Below, piece after piece: positions 9,093 through 17,843 of a stretch of 64,000 nt of DNA. The notes under the pieces were generated by a model, which was not told the origin of the DNA, did no database searches, and saw only the letters and a list, made by a program, of their open reading frames with translations. Position numbers and translations under genes: made by a program. The first letter of the stretch is position 1. The number at the start of each line of letters is the position of its first letter. Source of the stretch: Bryobacterales bacterium KBS 96 (lineage in GTDB: Bacteria > Acidobacteriota > Terriglobia > Bryobacterales > Bryobacteraceae); assembly GCA_000381625.1 (NCBI GenBank), contig KB906767.1, positions 6,221,157 through 6,285,156 on the forward strand, given 5' to 3'.

Positions 9093-9236
9093 GCGAAATG
9101 CACCCAGCGGCAAATTCCAGATGCCATCGTATACGAAGAGTGTTTTAACAACAACTCCGTTACCGCTGGGGCCCCGTGCGCCACCGCGACCATTCGTTAC
9201 GCCCGCGACATTTATGCTTCGTGCATTCAATTCGAT

Positions 9237-9557
9237 TCAATCGAGATGAAATACCTGTTCGAGCTGCAAGAAACCTTCGTCGGGACGGCGTCCATTCAGA
9301 TCGGCGAAATACTCGGCCATCTCGCGCTGCCATCGGGTATTGACATCTTGCGCTGCCATCTCGCTCAACGATTGTTGCAAATCGTCCGTTTCCAGATAGC
9401 CAACCAGCAAGCCGTCTTCGCGCAAGAACAACGAATAGTTGCGCCAGCCTGTCTTTCGCAAGGCATCGAGCATCTCGGGCCACACATTACGGTGCCGCTC
9501 CTTGTACTCGTCCAGGCGATCGGGTTTTACCTGAAGCAGGAAACATATTCGCTCCAT
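9237..9557 (-). CDS. rhaM: L-rhamnose mutarotase
   Basis: A 106-residue protein of the dimeric alpha-beta-barrel RhaM family, which interconverts the alpha and beta anomers of L-rhamnose. The N-terminal ERICFLLQVKPDRLDEYKERH with its conserved His, the WRNYSLFLR segment, and the C-terminal FHLD fit the family, and the length is typical. No other rhamnose gene is adjacent; it follows tsaE by 264 bp on the same strand. With the fucosidase and fucose-isomerase-like genes further right it suggests 6-deoxyhexose use. Confidence 0.9.
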   Translation of the reverse strand: MERICFLLQVKPDRLDEYKERHRNVWPEMLDALRKTGWRNYSLFLREDGLLVGYLETDDLQQSLSEMAAQDVNTRWQREMAEYFADLNGRRPDEGFLQLEQVFHLD

Positions 9558-9749
9558 AAACTTCAGTTGGCTTGCGCCCGCAATGAAATCTGCAAGCGCT
9601 ATCAGCTCGACTAAGAAACAATCTTAGCAGCCGCGCCAAGAGAGGCAGCCATTAGCGGCGCGAGCAAGATCGTATCGATGTGACACAAGATCCCGAAGCT
9701 GAGATGGGAGCGTAAGGTCAATGCCGTCTACCGGAGCGGCGTTCATGCC

Positions 9750-9810
9750 GGGCATGCCCCTGGCCCCCTACAAGAAATTCGTAGTCTGTCGTAGGAGCGA
9801 GGCATGCCTC
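9750..9810. repeat. Repeat family C, two GRGGCATGCCYC palindromes
   Basis: GGGCATGCCC (9750-9759) and GAGGCATGCCTC (9799-9810) are perfect palindromes in the gap between tsaE and rhaM. Both are flanked by C-rich or TAGGAG-like arms (CCCCCTACA, GTAGGAG), as if larger foldback units had partly decayed. The same core recurs at 11939-11950 and 22640-22651. Confidence 0.5.
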
Positions 9811-9821
9811 TCCCGCCTAAT

Positions 9822-10280
9822 TCAAGTGCCACCGATGCTTGACGCCGGGCTATCTGAACTCAGCCCTCGGACGGTGATCCGGCGGCTTGACTCGCCTGTG
9901 GTATCGATCGTGATCTCAATCCGCTCACGCGGCAGCAATTGCGGGAATCGTTCGCCCCATTCGACCAGCACCAATGCACGCCGATCGAGCAAGTCTTCAA
10001 AGCCGAAGCCGCGCACTTCTTCTTCCGTATCCAGCCGGTAGAGGTCCACATGATATACGCGGACAGGTTCACCGTATTCGTGGACGATCGTGTACGTCGG
10101 ACTCGATACATCGTCGGCGCCGGCGATGCCCAAGCCGTCTACAATGCCTTTCACGAGCGTCGTCTTTCCCGCGCCAAGCTCGCCCGACAGCAGCACTAAG
10201 GCGCTTGCGGGAAGCTTTTGCGCCACCGCGCGGCCCGCCTCGCGCGTTTCCTCGTCGGAGCGCGTTTCAAACTGCAGCAC
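9822..10280 (-). CDS. tsaE: tRNA threonylcarbamoyladenosine biosynthesis ATPase TsaE
   Basis: From the GTG at 10280 (VLQFETRSDEET) the protein has 152 residues, the usual TsaE length. Walker A GELGAGKTT, the SPTYTIVHEYG segment, DLYRLD and VLVEWGERF are all typical. TsaE energises the TsaB-TsaD complex that makes t6A37 on ANN-decoding tRNAs. The GTG start overlaps the end of nnr by 14 bp, the same yjeF-yjeE neighbourhood found in many bacteria. A longer in-frame reading upstream to 10445 only runs through nnr and has no family similarity. Confidence 0.93.
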   Translation of the reverse strand: MLQFETRSDEETREAGRAVAQKLPASALVLLSGELGAGKTTLVKGIVDGLGIAGADDVSSPTYTIVHEYGEPVRVYHVDLYRLDTEEEVRGFGFEDLLDRRALVLVEWGERFPQLLPRERIEITIDTTGESSRRITVRGLSSDSPASSIGGT

Positions 10281-11805
10281 GGCACTCCGCGATCGCCGTG
10301 GGCAGGTAGTGCAGCAGATCGGTTGCAATGACCGGCTGTTCGCCGAGTTCCCCGGCGGCCAGTTCTCCAGCGCGGCCGTGCAGCCAGACCGCAGCGGCAA
10401 CGGCGCGCTTCCAATCCGTAAGGAATTGCGCAACCAGGCCCGCAATCATTCCGGTAAGAATATCGCCCGTGCCGCCCGTGGCGAGCGCCGGGTTTCCCGT
10501 AGGATTGACCCAGGCATCTCCATCGGCGAACGCGATTACGGTGCGGTCGCCTTTCAGGACAATTGTTGCGCCGGATCGTTGCGCAAGCTCGCTAGCCAAT
10601 TCCAGTCGCGCCGCTTGAACTTCCTTCGCCGACTTTCCAGTCAGGCGTCCCATTTCGCCGGGATGCGGCGTCAGGATACGTGTCCTATGCGTTTGCAGGC
10701 TGCCTCCGGCAAGCGCATTGAGTCCATCGGCATCCACCACCATGGGCTGTTCGACACTCTCATAGAGTTCGCGGACCAACTCGACCGTTTCCGGATCCGT
10801 GCCAAGTCCAGGGCCCAATGCAAGCAGCGTTTTGTTTTGCAACAGGATTTCTATATTTTCTCGAGCCGCTTTGGCGATGTGACCCGCTGTCGTTTGCGGC
10901 AATAGTTCGGTCATCAGCTCCGGAGAGACGCCGGCAATGTTGGGAATGGCGCTACCAGCCGAGGCTACCGTCACAAGGCCCGCGCCAGTTCTAAGAGCGG
11001 CAATGCCCGTCATGGCAGGAGCTCCGGTCTTGCCGACGGATCCCGCGACCACCAGCACATGGCCATACATGCCCTTGTTCGAATTTCGCGATCGAGGAGC
11101 GAATAGCCGCGCGATGTCGCCGGTTCTCGTCAGCCGCAGCTTGTGTCGATCGTTGTCCTCGCATAATTCATCAGGTGTCCCAATGGGATAAACCGCGAGG
11201 CGCCCCATCGCTTCATAGGATGGCGATAGCGCCTGGCTGCGTTTCAATGCCGTGAAGGTGATGGTATGGCTCGCCTGTACGTACTCTCCTTCGGCTACTA
11301 GCTCATCGGTTGGAAATCCCGATGGGATGTCGACGGCCACCTTTAGCGCATGGGGGAATCGCGTATTGATGGCGCGGATTCCGTCGAGCGTCGCTCCCTT
11401 GGCCGGTCCTTTAATGCCGGTTCCGAGCAGCGCGTCGATGACAAGCGTCGCTTGCAGCGCCTGCTCCGGAATGTTCGGAAACGTAGCGCATCCGGCGGCG
11501 AGCAACATGGCTCGCGCTTGTGCCGCATCGCCGCTCAATGATTCGCGCGGGAACGACTCGATAACGGTGAGTTCCGCGCAAAGGCGGCGTTGAAACAGTT
11601 GTCGCGCGACAACGAAGCCATCGCCTCCGTTGTTTCCTTTCCCGCAGAATACGACAATTCGATGCCCAGCCAGAGGAGAGAACATTTCGCGGAGATAGTC
11701 CACTACGCGGCTTCCGGCGTTTTCCATCAAGATCGGGCCCGGTATGCCGCGCTCGATCGTGAGCCTGTCCACTTCACGCATTTCGGCGGCGGTCAGAATT
11801 TTCAC
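10267..11805 (-). CDS. nnr: Bifunctional NAD(P)HX epimerase / ADP-dependent NAD(P)HX dehydratase
   Basis: A 512-residue fused metabolite-repair enzyme. The N-terminal YjeF domain (about 1-215) shows GPILMENAG and FCGKGNNGGDGF, and performs epimerisation of hydrated NAD(P)H. The C-terminal ribokinase-like domain (about 230-510) shows LTPHPGEMGRL, LKGDRTV and the anion-hole motif GGTGDILTGMIAG, and dehydrates S-NAD(P)HX. The start is GTG at 11805, preceded by GGAG. It overlaps tsaE. It acts in the cytoplasm. Confidence 0.96.
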   Translation of the reverse strand: MKILTAAEMREVDRLTIERGIPGPILMENAGSRVVDYLREMFSPLAGHRIVVFCGKGNNGGDGFVVARQLFQRRLCAELTVIESFPRESLSGDAAQARAMLLAAGCATFPNIPEQALQATLVIDALLGTGIKGPAKGATLDGIRAINTRFPHALKVAVDIPSGFPTDELVAEGEYVQASHTITFTALKRSQALSPSYEAMGRLAVYPIGTPDELCEDNDRHKLRLTRTGDIARLFAPRSRNSNKGMYGHVLVVAGSVGKTGAPAMTGIAALRTGAGLVTVASAGSAIPNIAGVSPELMTELLPQTTAGHIAKAARENIEILLQNKTLLALGPGLGTDPETVELVRELYESVEQPMVVDADGLNALAGGSLQTHRTRILTPHPGEMGRLTGKSAKEVQAARLELASELAQRSGATIVLKGDRTVIAFADGDAWVNPTGNPALATGGTGDILTGMIAGLVAQFLTDWKRAVAAAVWLHGRAGELAAGELGEQPVIATDLLHYLPTAIAECRAAV

Positions 11806-11938
11806 AAGATCTCCAGGCCAATGTCATTCAGTTTTCGAGGCATGTCGGGTTTCCGGGCTCGCCGGGACGAGTCTCGGCGCTGCAGACACGTGGCGGCGCC
11901 ACGAGTAGGAAAATTTCCTCTGGGGCGGGCTCATAGTC

Positions 11939-11950
11939 GAGGCATGCCTC
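11939..11950. repeat. Repeat family C palindrome
   Basis: GAGGCATGCCTC lies in the 191-bp gap between the phosphatase gene and nnr. Its core is identical to the palindrome at 9799-9810, and it is flanked by GGGGCGGG on one side and CGCCACCAC on the other. Confidence 0.45.
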
Positions 11951-11996
11951 GCCACCACAACAGATTACGATTTCTCGGGTAGGGGACGCTCCATAA

Positions 11997-14030
11997 CTAA
12001 GTGACATTGGCCTCCACACGGCGCGCAATCAGCAGAGTCATATCGTCCGGCATTTCGTCGGCTGCATGCCAGTTGCGCACGGCGTCAATAATGCCGCCGA
12101 TGATCGCCGAGTCGTCCTGATGGCGGCTCCGCTTCACAATCTCGATCAGGCGATCTTCTCCAAACATTTCGCCGTAAGCGTTTTCCGGCTCCGTGATTCC
12201 GTCCGTGTAGCAAATCAGCAGGTCGCCGGGCTCCAGCAATACCTTACTTTCGTTGTAGACGGAAAACGGAAAGGCGCCCACGACCGTGCCATTGATGTCC
12301 AGAAGAGATGCGGAGTTTTTGCGAATCAAAATGGGCGGCAGATGTCCCGCATTTGTGTATGTCAAAGTCCCGGTTATCTCATCGAACAGTCCGAAAAAGA
12401 AAGTCGTATATTTCTCGGGCGCGGTATGCGCATAGACCTGCCGGTTGAGCTCCGATACCACTCGCGCGGCATCCAGCAAGCCGACGCTCCCGTGATCGAG
12501 TCGCTCGGCCGCCGCGCTGGTTTGCGCCCGCAACGCGGCCTGAACCGTGGCCATCAATAATGCGGCCGAGATGCCCTTTCCAGCGACATCTCCAATGCAA
12601 AACGCAAGCTTGTCCGTGTGTACCGGCTCATAATCGTAATAATCGCCTGAGACCACCCGCGCGGGATCGCAGCAGACGGTCAGGCGCAATCCACGTTGTG
12701 GAGGCGCAATCTTCGGGTATAGCTGCATTTGCACTTCACGGGCAATCTCAAGTTCAGCCTGCAGCCGCTCTTTTTCTTTCTCGACAGATAAGAGACGCTC
12801 CAGATTGCCGGTCATCTGGTTGAACGATGTGGTCAGCTCGCCGATTTGATCCCCTCCGCGAACCGGAATCCGGTGACGGAAGTCTCCATAGATAACCCGC
12901 CGCGTGCCCTCGTACAATTCATTGACCGCGCGCATGATTCTGCGCGAGAGGGACACTCCGATGACAAGCGCGACGATTTCCACCAGGAGGAACAGGATCG
13001 CGACCGCGATCATGGCGCCGACCAGGACCGATCGCAATTGATCTGTTCCGGTGAAGATTGCGGAGAGCACGGCGGACGGACGGCTCCTTACCAGCAGCAC
13101 CGCCGAGTATTTGCGGTTCGGATCGTTCCAGTCGTAGTGCGGATAAAACGCCACCCAGGGGACATCGATGTCGAAGCGATTTATGGGCGGAGGAATAACG
13201 CCCGCATTGTGGATCGCGAGAGGATGCGGCTGAGGCTTGGTATCTTTTCCCGGCTTCCGGCTGGGCTGCCAACCACGCTGTTTCTCAAAAGAGAAACTAT
13301 CGAAATTCTCGCCGCGATGAGGCGTTTCCGTGAGAACAATCTGTCCAAGGTTGGGCACCAGGTCCGCGATCAACGCATCCGTTAGCGGCGCGAGAGCCGT
13401 AATGGTTTCACCGGGTTTCACAATATGGGACCAGCCATAGAACTTGCCGTCGCGTTCGAGCAAGCCGTGCGCGGCCTGCCAGCCAGGTGGCAGATTCAAA
13501 GGCGGGCTGTCCGGCGGATAGCCGTGTTCACCACTCGCATCTGACGTATAAAGGCGAATGCCGGGAAAGCGCACCTTGAAGTACGCGAGAATGTTCGGCG
13601 CGGCATACTTCCGGTCGTCCGGAGTAGTTTTCTCCAGGGCTTCCGCCGCCGCCTGGATTGTCCCCAGACGCCGGTCCAGTTCGGAGCTTGCAAGATGGAT
13701 AGCTAGTTCGCTTGTCAGGGCCCATCCGCATAGCCCGACCAGCACGAGGATCAGCAGGATAGGCAACACACCGGTCAAGGCATATACCGTCAGCAGCCGG
13801 TTCCGCAGGCTCCAGAGGGACCGGCTCATCAAGTACCGCAGGGAACGGATGGCCAGCCAGATTCCGGTGACCGCAAGGACAATGATGTCGAGCACCAGAA
13901 AGAATCCGGTGTTCCCGGCCAGCAGCAGTACGATGAACAACGCCAGCGCGATCGCAAAGATCAGGCCAACACGTCCCACGCTGCCATAGAGGTTCCGCAT
14001 TGATGCCCGCATGCGATTCGAATCGGCCAT
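11997..14030 (-). CDS. Membrane-bound PP2C-type Ser/Thr phosphatase with HAMP (RsbU-like)
   Basis: A 677-residue sensor phosphatase. Two to three helices lie within residues 20-115, an extracytoplasmic sensor region of about 200 residues follows, then a helix near 335-360, a HAMP segment (YEGTRRVIYGDF, GDQIGELTTSFNQM), a short coiled coil (EKEKERLQAELEIAREVQ) and a SpoIIE/RsbU catalytic domain. Metal-binding Asp motifs SGDYYD, GDVAGKG and YTDGITE are intact, so it is probably active. Such enzymes dephosphorylate anti-sigma antagonists in partner-switching networks; no rsbV, rsbW or sigma-B gene is beside it. The 29-bp gap to the upstream LOG gene suggests cotranscription. Confidence 0.92.
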   Translation of the reverse strand: MADSNRMRASMRNLYGSVGRVGLIFAIALALFIVLLLAGNTGFFLVLDIIVLAVTGIWLAIRSLRYLMSRSLWSLRNRLLTVYALTGVLPILLILVLVGLCGWALTSELAIHLASSELDRRLGTIQAAAEALEKTTPDDRKYAAPNILAYFKVRFPGIRLYTSDASGEHGYPPDSPPLNLPPGWQAAHGLLERDGKFYGWSHIVKPGETITALAPLTDALIADLVPNLGQIVLTETPHRGENFDSFSFEKQRGWQPSRKPGKDTKPQPHPLAIHNAGVIPPPINRFDIDVPWVAFYPHYDWNDPNRKYSAVLLVRSRPSAVLSAIFTGTDQLRSVLVGAMIAVAILFLLVEIVALVIGVSLSRRIMRAVNELYEGTRRVIYGDFRHRIPVRGGDQIGELTTSFNQMTGNLERLLSVEKEKERLQAELEIAREVQMQLYPKIAPPQRGLRLTVCCDPARVVSGDYYDYEPVHTDKLAFCIGDVAGKGISAALLMATVQAALRAQTSAAAERLDHGSVGLLDAARVVSELNRQVYAHTAPEKYTTFFFGLFDEITGTLTYTNAGHLPPILIRKNSASLLDINGTVVGAFPFSVYNESKVLLEPGDLLICYTDGITEPENAYGEMFGEDRLIEIVKRSRHQDDSAIIGGIIDAVRNWHAADEMPDDMTLLIARRVEANVT

Positions 14031-14059
14031 ATTCTACTGCTCTCGCGGTGCTTGCATTC

Positions 14060-14857
14060 TCAGGATAGCCGTGAGCGCGCGATCTCGGGCGCTTCCTCGC
14101 TCTTCGGCAGCGTCTCTTCGGGCTCCAGGTAGTACTTCGTCAAGCCTTCCTTCAGTATTTGCAACGCGGTCGCGGGATCGTCCGCGAATCGGAAAAGATC
14201 CAAATCCGATTCCGCGATCATGCCGTGATCCACCAGCGCCTGCCAGTTGATGACCTCGTTCCAGAACTTCGAGCCATACAGCACAATCAGGATTTTGCCC
14301 TCGAGCTTTTTGGTTTGCGCAAGCGTCAGGATTTCGCCCATTTCGTCCAAGGTCCCAAAGCCGCCCGGAAAGACGACCAGCGCCTTCGCAAGGTAGGCGA
14401 ACCAGAACTTGCGCATGAAGAAGTAATGAAATTCGAACGACAACTCCGGCGTAATGTAAGGATTTGGCCGCTGTTCGAAGGGCAAGCCAATGTTGAGGCC
14501 GACGGTTTTGCCGCCTGCTTCGTAGGCTCCTCGATTCGCCGCCTCCATGATGCCCGGACCGCCCCCTGAGCAAACGACAAACCTGTTCATGCTCTGGTTC
14601 AAACTGGCGGACCATTCCGTGACCAGGCGTGCGAGCTCGCGTGCTTCTTCGTAATACTTGCCCAGCGGGCCATCTTCTTTCAGGCGCGCCGACCCGAAAA
14701 ATACGATCGTGTCCTGGATCTTTTCTTCTTCCAGATGCACCAACGGCCAGAGGTATTCGGAAAGGATTCGCAGCGGACGCGCCTCATGACTTTCGATGAA
14801 AGCGTCGTCCTTATACGCTACGGGGCGATGGAAATAGTCTGGTGGGACCGTGGCCAT
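14060..14857 (-). CDS. LOG-family (TIGR00730-type) Rossmann-fold protein
   Basis: A 265-residue protein with the nucleotide-monophosphate phosphoribohydrolase signature PGGFGTLDEM, GGGPGIMEAANRGA and GSARLKEDGP. LOG proteins cleave cytokinin-type nucleotides or, in bacteria, nucleotide 5'-monophosphates; some are called lysine decarboxylase-like by mistake. The longer C-terminal part after about 215 is typical of the larger bacterial subgroup. It lies between lpxD and the phosphatase on the minus strand with short spacers (29 and 59 bp). Confidence 0.88.
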   Translation of the reverse strand: MATVPPDYFHRPVAYKDDAFIESHEARPLRILSEYLWPLVHLEEEKIQDTIVFFGSARLKEDGPLGKYYEEARELARLVTEWSASLNQSMNRFVVCSGGGPGIMEAANRGAYEAGGKTVGLNIGLPFEQRPNPYITPELSFEFHYFFMRKFWFAYLAKALVVFPGGFGTLDEMGEILTLAQTKKLEGKILIVLYGSKFWNEVINWQALVDHGMIAESDLDLFRFADDPATALQILKEGLTKYYLEPEETLPKSEEAPEIARSRLS

Positions 14858-14916
14858 AAATAAATGCGTTTACCCAATCACGGAGTACACCGTCCCAGAA
14901 TACTGGACCGCTGGAT

Positions 14917-15966
14917 TTACTCGGGTTCGCCGCCCGCATTGGGGCTGTTCCGGTTACGCATCTGGCGGTCGAGTTGACGCACCAGTTTCCACATTTCGGG
15001 CAATTTGGTGAACGCGGTGCAGGCTCGTAGCCAATCCCGGACTTCGAATGCGGGCGAGCCGCCGACTACCGTATTTTCCGGAACGTCATGTCCTACTCCC
15101 GCCTGTGCATACACGGTCGCTCCCTTGTGAATGGTGATGTGTCCGGCCGAGCCGGATTGCCCGGCCATAATGACATTCGCCTCGAGAATTGTGCTGCCGG
15201 CCAGCCCGGCCTGTGCGCAGATGATGTTATCTTCGCCGACGATGCACCCGTGGCCGATTTGGACTAGGCTGTCGATCTTAGCTCCCCGTTTTACTCTTGT
15301 TTCGCCCATGCTGGCACGGTCCACGGACGTAAGGGTCTGTATTTCGACGTCGTCCTCAATCACTGTCACGCCCGACTGAACAATTTTGAATTGGGATCCG
15401 TCGGCATGTTTGGCGAACCCGAAGCCGTCTCCGCCCACGACCACCCCGTTGTGCAGGGTCACTCGATCGCCAATTCGGCAGAACTCGCGAACCGACGAGT
15501 GCGAATGAGCGGTGAAATTGTCGCCGATCGTGCAGCCATCGTAAATCACTGCGTGTGGGTAAATCGCCGCATGCGCGCCTATCGTAACGTTCTCCCCGAT
15601 AACGGCATAAGCGCCGACTGAGGCCCCCGCGCCGACCCTGGAGGAAGGTGCAATAATCGCGGTCGGATGAATGCCAGGTTTCTGCTTGGGAGGCTGATAA
15701 AAGATCGCCAGCGCGCGGGCAAAGTCGTAATAAGGATTCCCGGAAATCAGTGTGGCGGCGGCGATCCCGGCCAGCCGCTCGGTCGCAAATACAGCGGCGG
15801 CGCGAGTCTGTTTCACCTTCGGCGCATACTTCAGGTTTGCCAGGAAGGTGACTTCGCCGGGCCCGGCCTTTTCGAGCGTCGAAACGCCGGCAATTTGAAT
15901 GCTCGGGTCGCCGGCGAGTTCACAGCCGAGTTGTTCGGCGAGAGCACCGAGAGAAATGGAGCGCAT
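14917..15966 (-). CDS. lpxD: UDP-3-O-(3-hydroxyacyl)glucosamine N-acyltransferase LpxD
   Basis: A 349-residue lipid A enzyme. The N-terminal uridine-binding domain (1-about 100) contains VSTLEKAGPGEVTFL and FAT; residues 100-300 form left-handed hexapeptide repeats (HPTAIIAPSSRVGAGASVG) and the catalytic His sits in QIGHGC. The C-terminal helix ends in a short acidic tail. It adds the second hydroxyacyl chain in lipid A synthesis, showing the organism is a diderm with LPS. No lpxA, lpxB or fabZ is adjacent. Confidence 0.96.
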   Translation of the reverse strand: MRSISLGALAEQLGCELAGDPSIQIAGVSTLEKAGPGEVTFLANLKYAPKVKQTRAAAVFATERLAGIAAATLISGNPYYDFARALAIFYQPPKQKPGIHPTAIIAPSSRVGAGASVGAYAVIGENVTIGAHAAIYPHAVIYDGCTIGDNFTAHSHSSVREFCRIGDRVTLHNGVVVGGDGFGFAKHADGSQFKIVQSGVTVIEDDVEIQTLTSVDRASMGETRVKRGAKIDSLVQIGHGCIVGEDNIICAQAGLAGSTILEANVIMAGQSGSAGHITIHKGATVYAQAGVGHDVPENTVVGGSPAFEVRDWLRACTAFTKLPEMWKLVRQLDRQMRNRNSPNAGGEPE

Positions 15967-15984
15967 AGAACTAGATTAGAGAAC

Positions 15985-16085
15985 AGAGCCGCACGCGGTT
16001 GCGGACGCCAGCTTGCTCACGCAAGGCGGCTCCGTGTGGAGGCAACTTGGAAACGGAGCCGCCGCACGCGAGCGCGGGGGATGCG
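15985..16085. repeat. Repeat family A, copy 1
   Basis: The core stem GGCGGCTCCG (16025-16034) pairs with CGGAGCCGCC (16054-16063) around a TGTGGAGGCAA-containing loop, flanked by GCTTGCTCACGC and by CACGCGAGCGCGGG. It occupies almost the whole gap between lpxD and the YHS-like gene. Other copies are at 25060, 28685, 37935, 50038 and 62745. Confidence 0.75.
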
Positions 16086-16115
16086 CGGTGCTTGGAAACG
16101 CCGGTTCGATCCACC

Positions 16116-16406
16116 CTACTTTGTAACCAGAGCGTGCTTTTCCCGGCAGGCGTTCGAGCAATAGTAGAACGTTTGATCGCCTAGCCGGCGTTGGAAAGCA
16201 GTGCTTTCCGCGACGAAGGTACCGCAAACCGGATCGCGGTGCAGATCGCCGCCGAGTTGCGCGCTCGACTGACGGCCTTTCGCCCGCGGTGGCGCGTCCG
16301 GACGCCCCGCAAAGTTCCCGAAACTCTTCATCACCGCGCCGACCACCGATTTCACAATCGAGATCACGATGATGAGGAGAAGCGTGTACAGGATAAATCG
16401 AAACAT
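16116..16406 (-). CDS. Small single-helix membrane protein with YHS/TRASH-like metal site
   Basis: A 96-residue protein. Residues 3-28 form one membrane helix; a short polar linker follows, then DPVCGTFV and FYYCSNACREKH, the pattern of YHS or TRASH domains (DPVCGM plus C-x3-C). This architecture matches the PP0621-like small proteins of unknown function in many proteobacteria and acidobacteria. The Cys residues could bind a metal. It is transcribed away from the TPR gene past a strong terminator, so it probably has its own promoter. Confidence 0.8.
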   Translation of the reverse strand: MFRFILYTLLLIIVISIVKSVVGAVMKSFGNFAGRPDAPPRAKGRQSSAQLGGDLHRDPVCGTFVAESTAFQRRLGDQTFYYCSNACREKHALVTK

Positions 16407-16428
16407 CTGCGGCTACTACCACAATACA

Positions 16429-16466
16429 AAGAAAGGTGAGGCAGCCGGGACCGCCTCACCTTTCTT
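16429..16466 (-). terminator. Rho-independent terminator after the TPR gene
   Basis: AAGAAAGGTGAGGC (16429-16442) and GCCTCACCTTTCTT (16453-16466) form a perfect 14-bp stem with a 10-nt loop. On the minus strand the arm is followed by TTTGTATTG, so it ends transcription of the gene at 16487-17641. It is nearly symmetrical but the T-tract only fits the minus strand. Confidence 0.85.
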
Positions 16467-16486
16467 GACGCAAAGCTGCGCGCGAA

Positions 16487-17641
16487 TTACTGCTTTTTCT
16501 TGGTTTTCGACTTCGAGGCGCTGGGAGCTTTGTACGTCGTATTCACGGAAGAGCCGAGTTGGGTCAACATATCCTTTGACGATTGCGCGTACGGACCATC
16601 CGGCTTTAAATCCAGGTATTTCTGGAATTGATCGGCGGTGCCTTCCGGCGGCGTGATCTTTCCGCTCGAATCCACCTGCGCTTTTGCCATCAGGCAGATG
16701 CCGTATTGATAATGGGCGTCGGCATAGTTCGGGTCGGCATCGATCGCCTTCTTAAAGAAATCCGCGGCTTCGTCCGATTTCCCGGTGTTGACCAGATTCG
16801 CGCCGAGATTGTAGTATGCCTTCGCCGCCATCTGCGGGTCGAGCTGAGCCGCCTTTGTCAATGCCTCTGTCGCTTCCGGAATCTTGCCTTCCGCGCCGTA
16901 AACGTTGCCGAGTTGGTTGTACAACGCCGCATCGTCCGGTTTCAATGCTAGGGCTTTTTTGTAGGCTTCGGCAGCCTTATCCAATGTTGCGTTGCGTTGC
17001 GTTGCAGGCTGCGACATGCCCCACTGATACTCCACATCCCCCAGGCCCGCCCAAATCGCGATCTGATTCGGATCGATCTCGCCGGCCTTTTGGAAATGTT
17101 GCTCAGCCGTCGCGTAATCCTTGGCCTGCGCGGCCGTTTTGGCCGCATTGAACTCGTCGTTCAACGCTTTGTTCTTCTTGATTGACTCCGACTGCTCCTT
17201 CATCTGCTTTTCGAGAGCAGCCTTTTGTTCGGCGCTTAGACCGCGCTCCTGCTCTTTTGTCAACGTGCCGCTTTGGGCCGCCTGCTGCATCGCAGCCTGT
17301 TGCTGTTGAGCTTTTTGTGCGTCGAAATCAACCACGGTCGTGTCGCCGTATTTCGATCGGACGCCCTTAACGGAGTCGACGACTTTGCCGTCGATCTCGC
17401 AGTTGATGTCATATGTTCCGAGCGGCAGGCCGGTGTAGAACCAGTGGCCTTTCTTGTCGGACTTCACTTGGTAATGGCCTTTGATGTCGGTGCGCTGCAG
17501 TTTGATGAGAGCGCCTTTTACCGGCTGGCCGTCTGTTCCTTTGACGTGTCCTTCAAGTGTGGTCACCTGAGCCCACGCTGCGCTGGCGCACAGCAAAATG
17601 AACCCGGCGAACAGAAGGAGACGCCGCAACTGGACGAGCAT
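16487..17641 (-). CDS. Secreted TPR protein with N-terminal carboxypeptidase-regulatory-like domain
   Basis: A 384-residue protein with a signal peptide cleaved after AWA, then a beta-sandwich domain (about 26-105) starting LEGHVKGTDGQPVKGALI, the CarboxypepD_reg-like fold common in acidobacterial secreted proteins. A Gln/Ala/Lys-rich helical linker (about 110-165) leads to four or five TPR units (about 165-350), for example YNQLGNVYGAEGKIPEA and AYYNLGANLVNTGKSDEA. The tail is Lys/Ser-rich. Such proteins are scaffolds in the periplasm; the partner is unknown. SD-like GAGGTGG precedes the ATG. Confidence 0.85.
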   Translation of the reverse strand: MLVQLRRLLLFAGFILLCASAAWAQVTTLEGHVKGTDGQPVKGALIKLQRTDIKGHYQVKSDKKGHWFYTGLPLGTYDINCEIDGKVVDSVKGVRSKYGDTTVVDFDAQKAQQQQAAMQQAAQSGTLTKEQERGLSAEQKAALEKQMKEQSESIKKNKALNDEFNAAKTAAQAKDYATAEQHFQKAGEIDPNQIAIWAGLGDVEYQWGMSQPATQRNATLDKAAEAYKKALALKPDDAALYNQLGNVYGAEGKIPEATEALTKAAQLDPQMAAKAYYNLGANLVNTGKSDEAADFFKKAIDADPNYADAHYQYGICLMAKAQVDSSGKITPPEGTADQFQKYLDLKPDGPYAQSSKDMLTQLGSSVNTTYKAPSASKSKTKKKQ

Positions 17642-17655
17642 ATCGATCCACCTCT

Positions 17656-17680
17656 AATACGTATTCTGGAATAAGAATAC
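17656..17680. promoter_or_regulatory. Overlapping dyads upstream of the TPR gene, possible operator
   Basis: AATACGTATT (17656-17665) is a perfect palindrome and overlaps a second dyad, GTATTC-N8-GAATAC (17661-17680). They lie 15-40 bp upstream of the TPR start codon, where a repressor or activator could bind. No regulator gene is adjacent, so this rests on symmetry alone. Confidence 0.25.
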
Positions 17681-17843
17681 TACACAAAAGGACGGGCGCT
17701 GGAGCGGGCGTGTTACCAGGCGCGGCAAATGGCGCGGAACCTACAAAGCACTTGCTCGTATCCTGAGCAGGGCATGGCACATCTGACTACTAGGCCTTTT
17801 TATCAGGCCGGGCATACGGTCGTTCAGTTTCGGGTGTAGAGTT

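Noticed and set aside
15985..16085. Palindromic repeat considered as a CRISPR repeat or terminator
   Set aside because: Copies are kilobases apart without regular spacers, and no T-run follows the stem.
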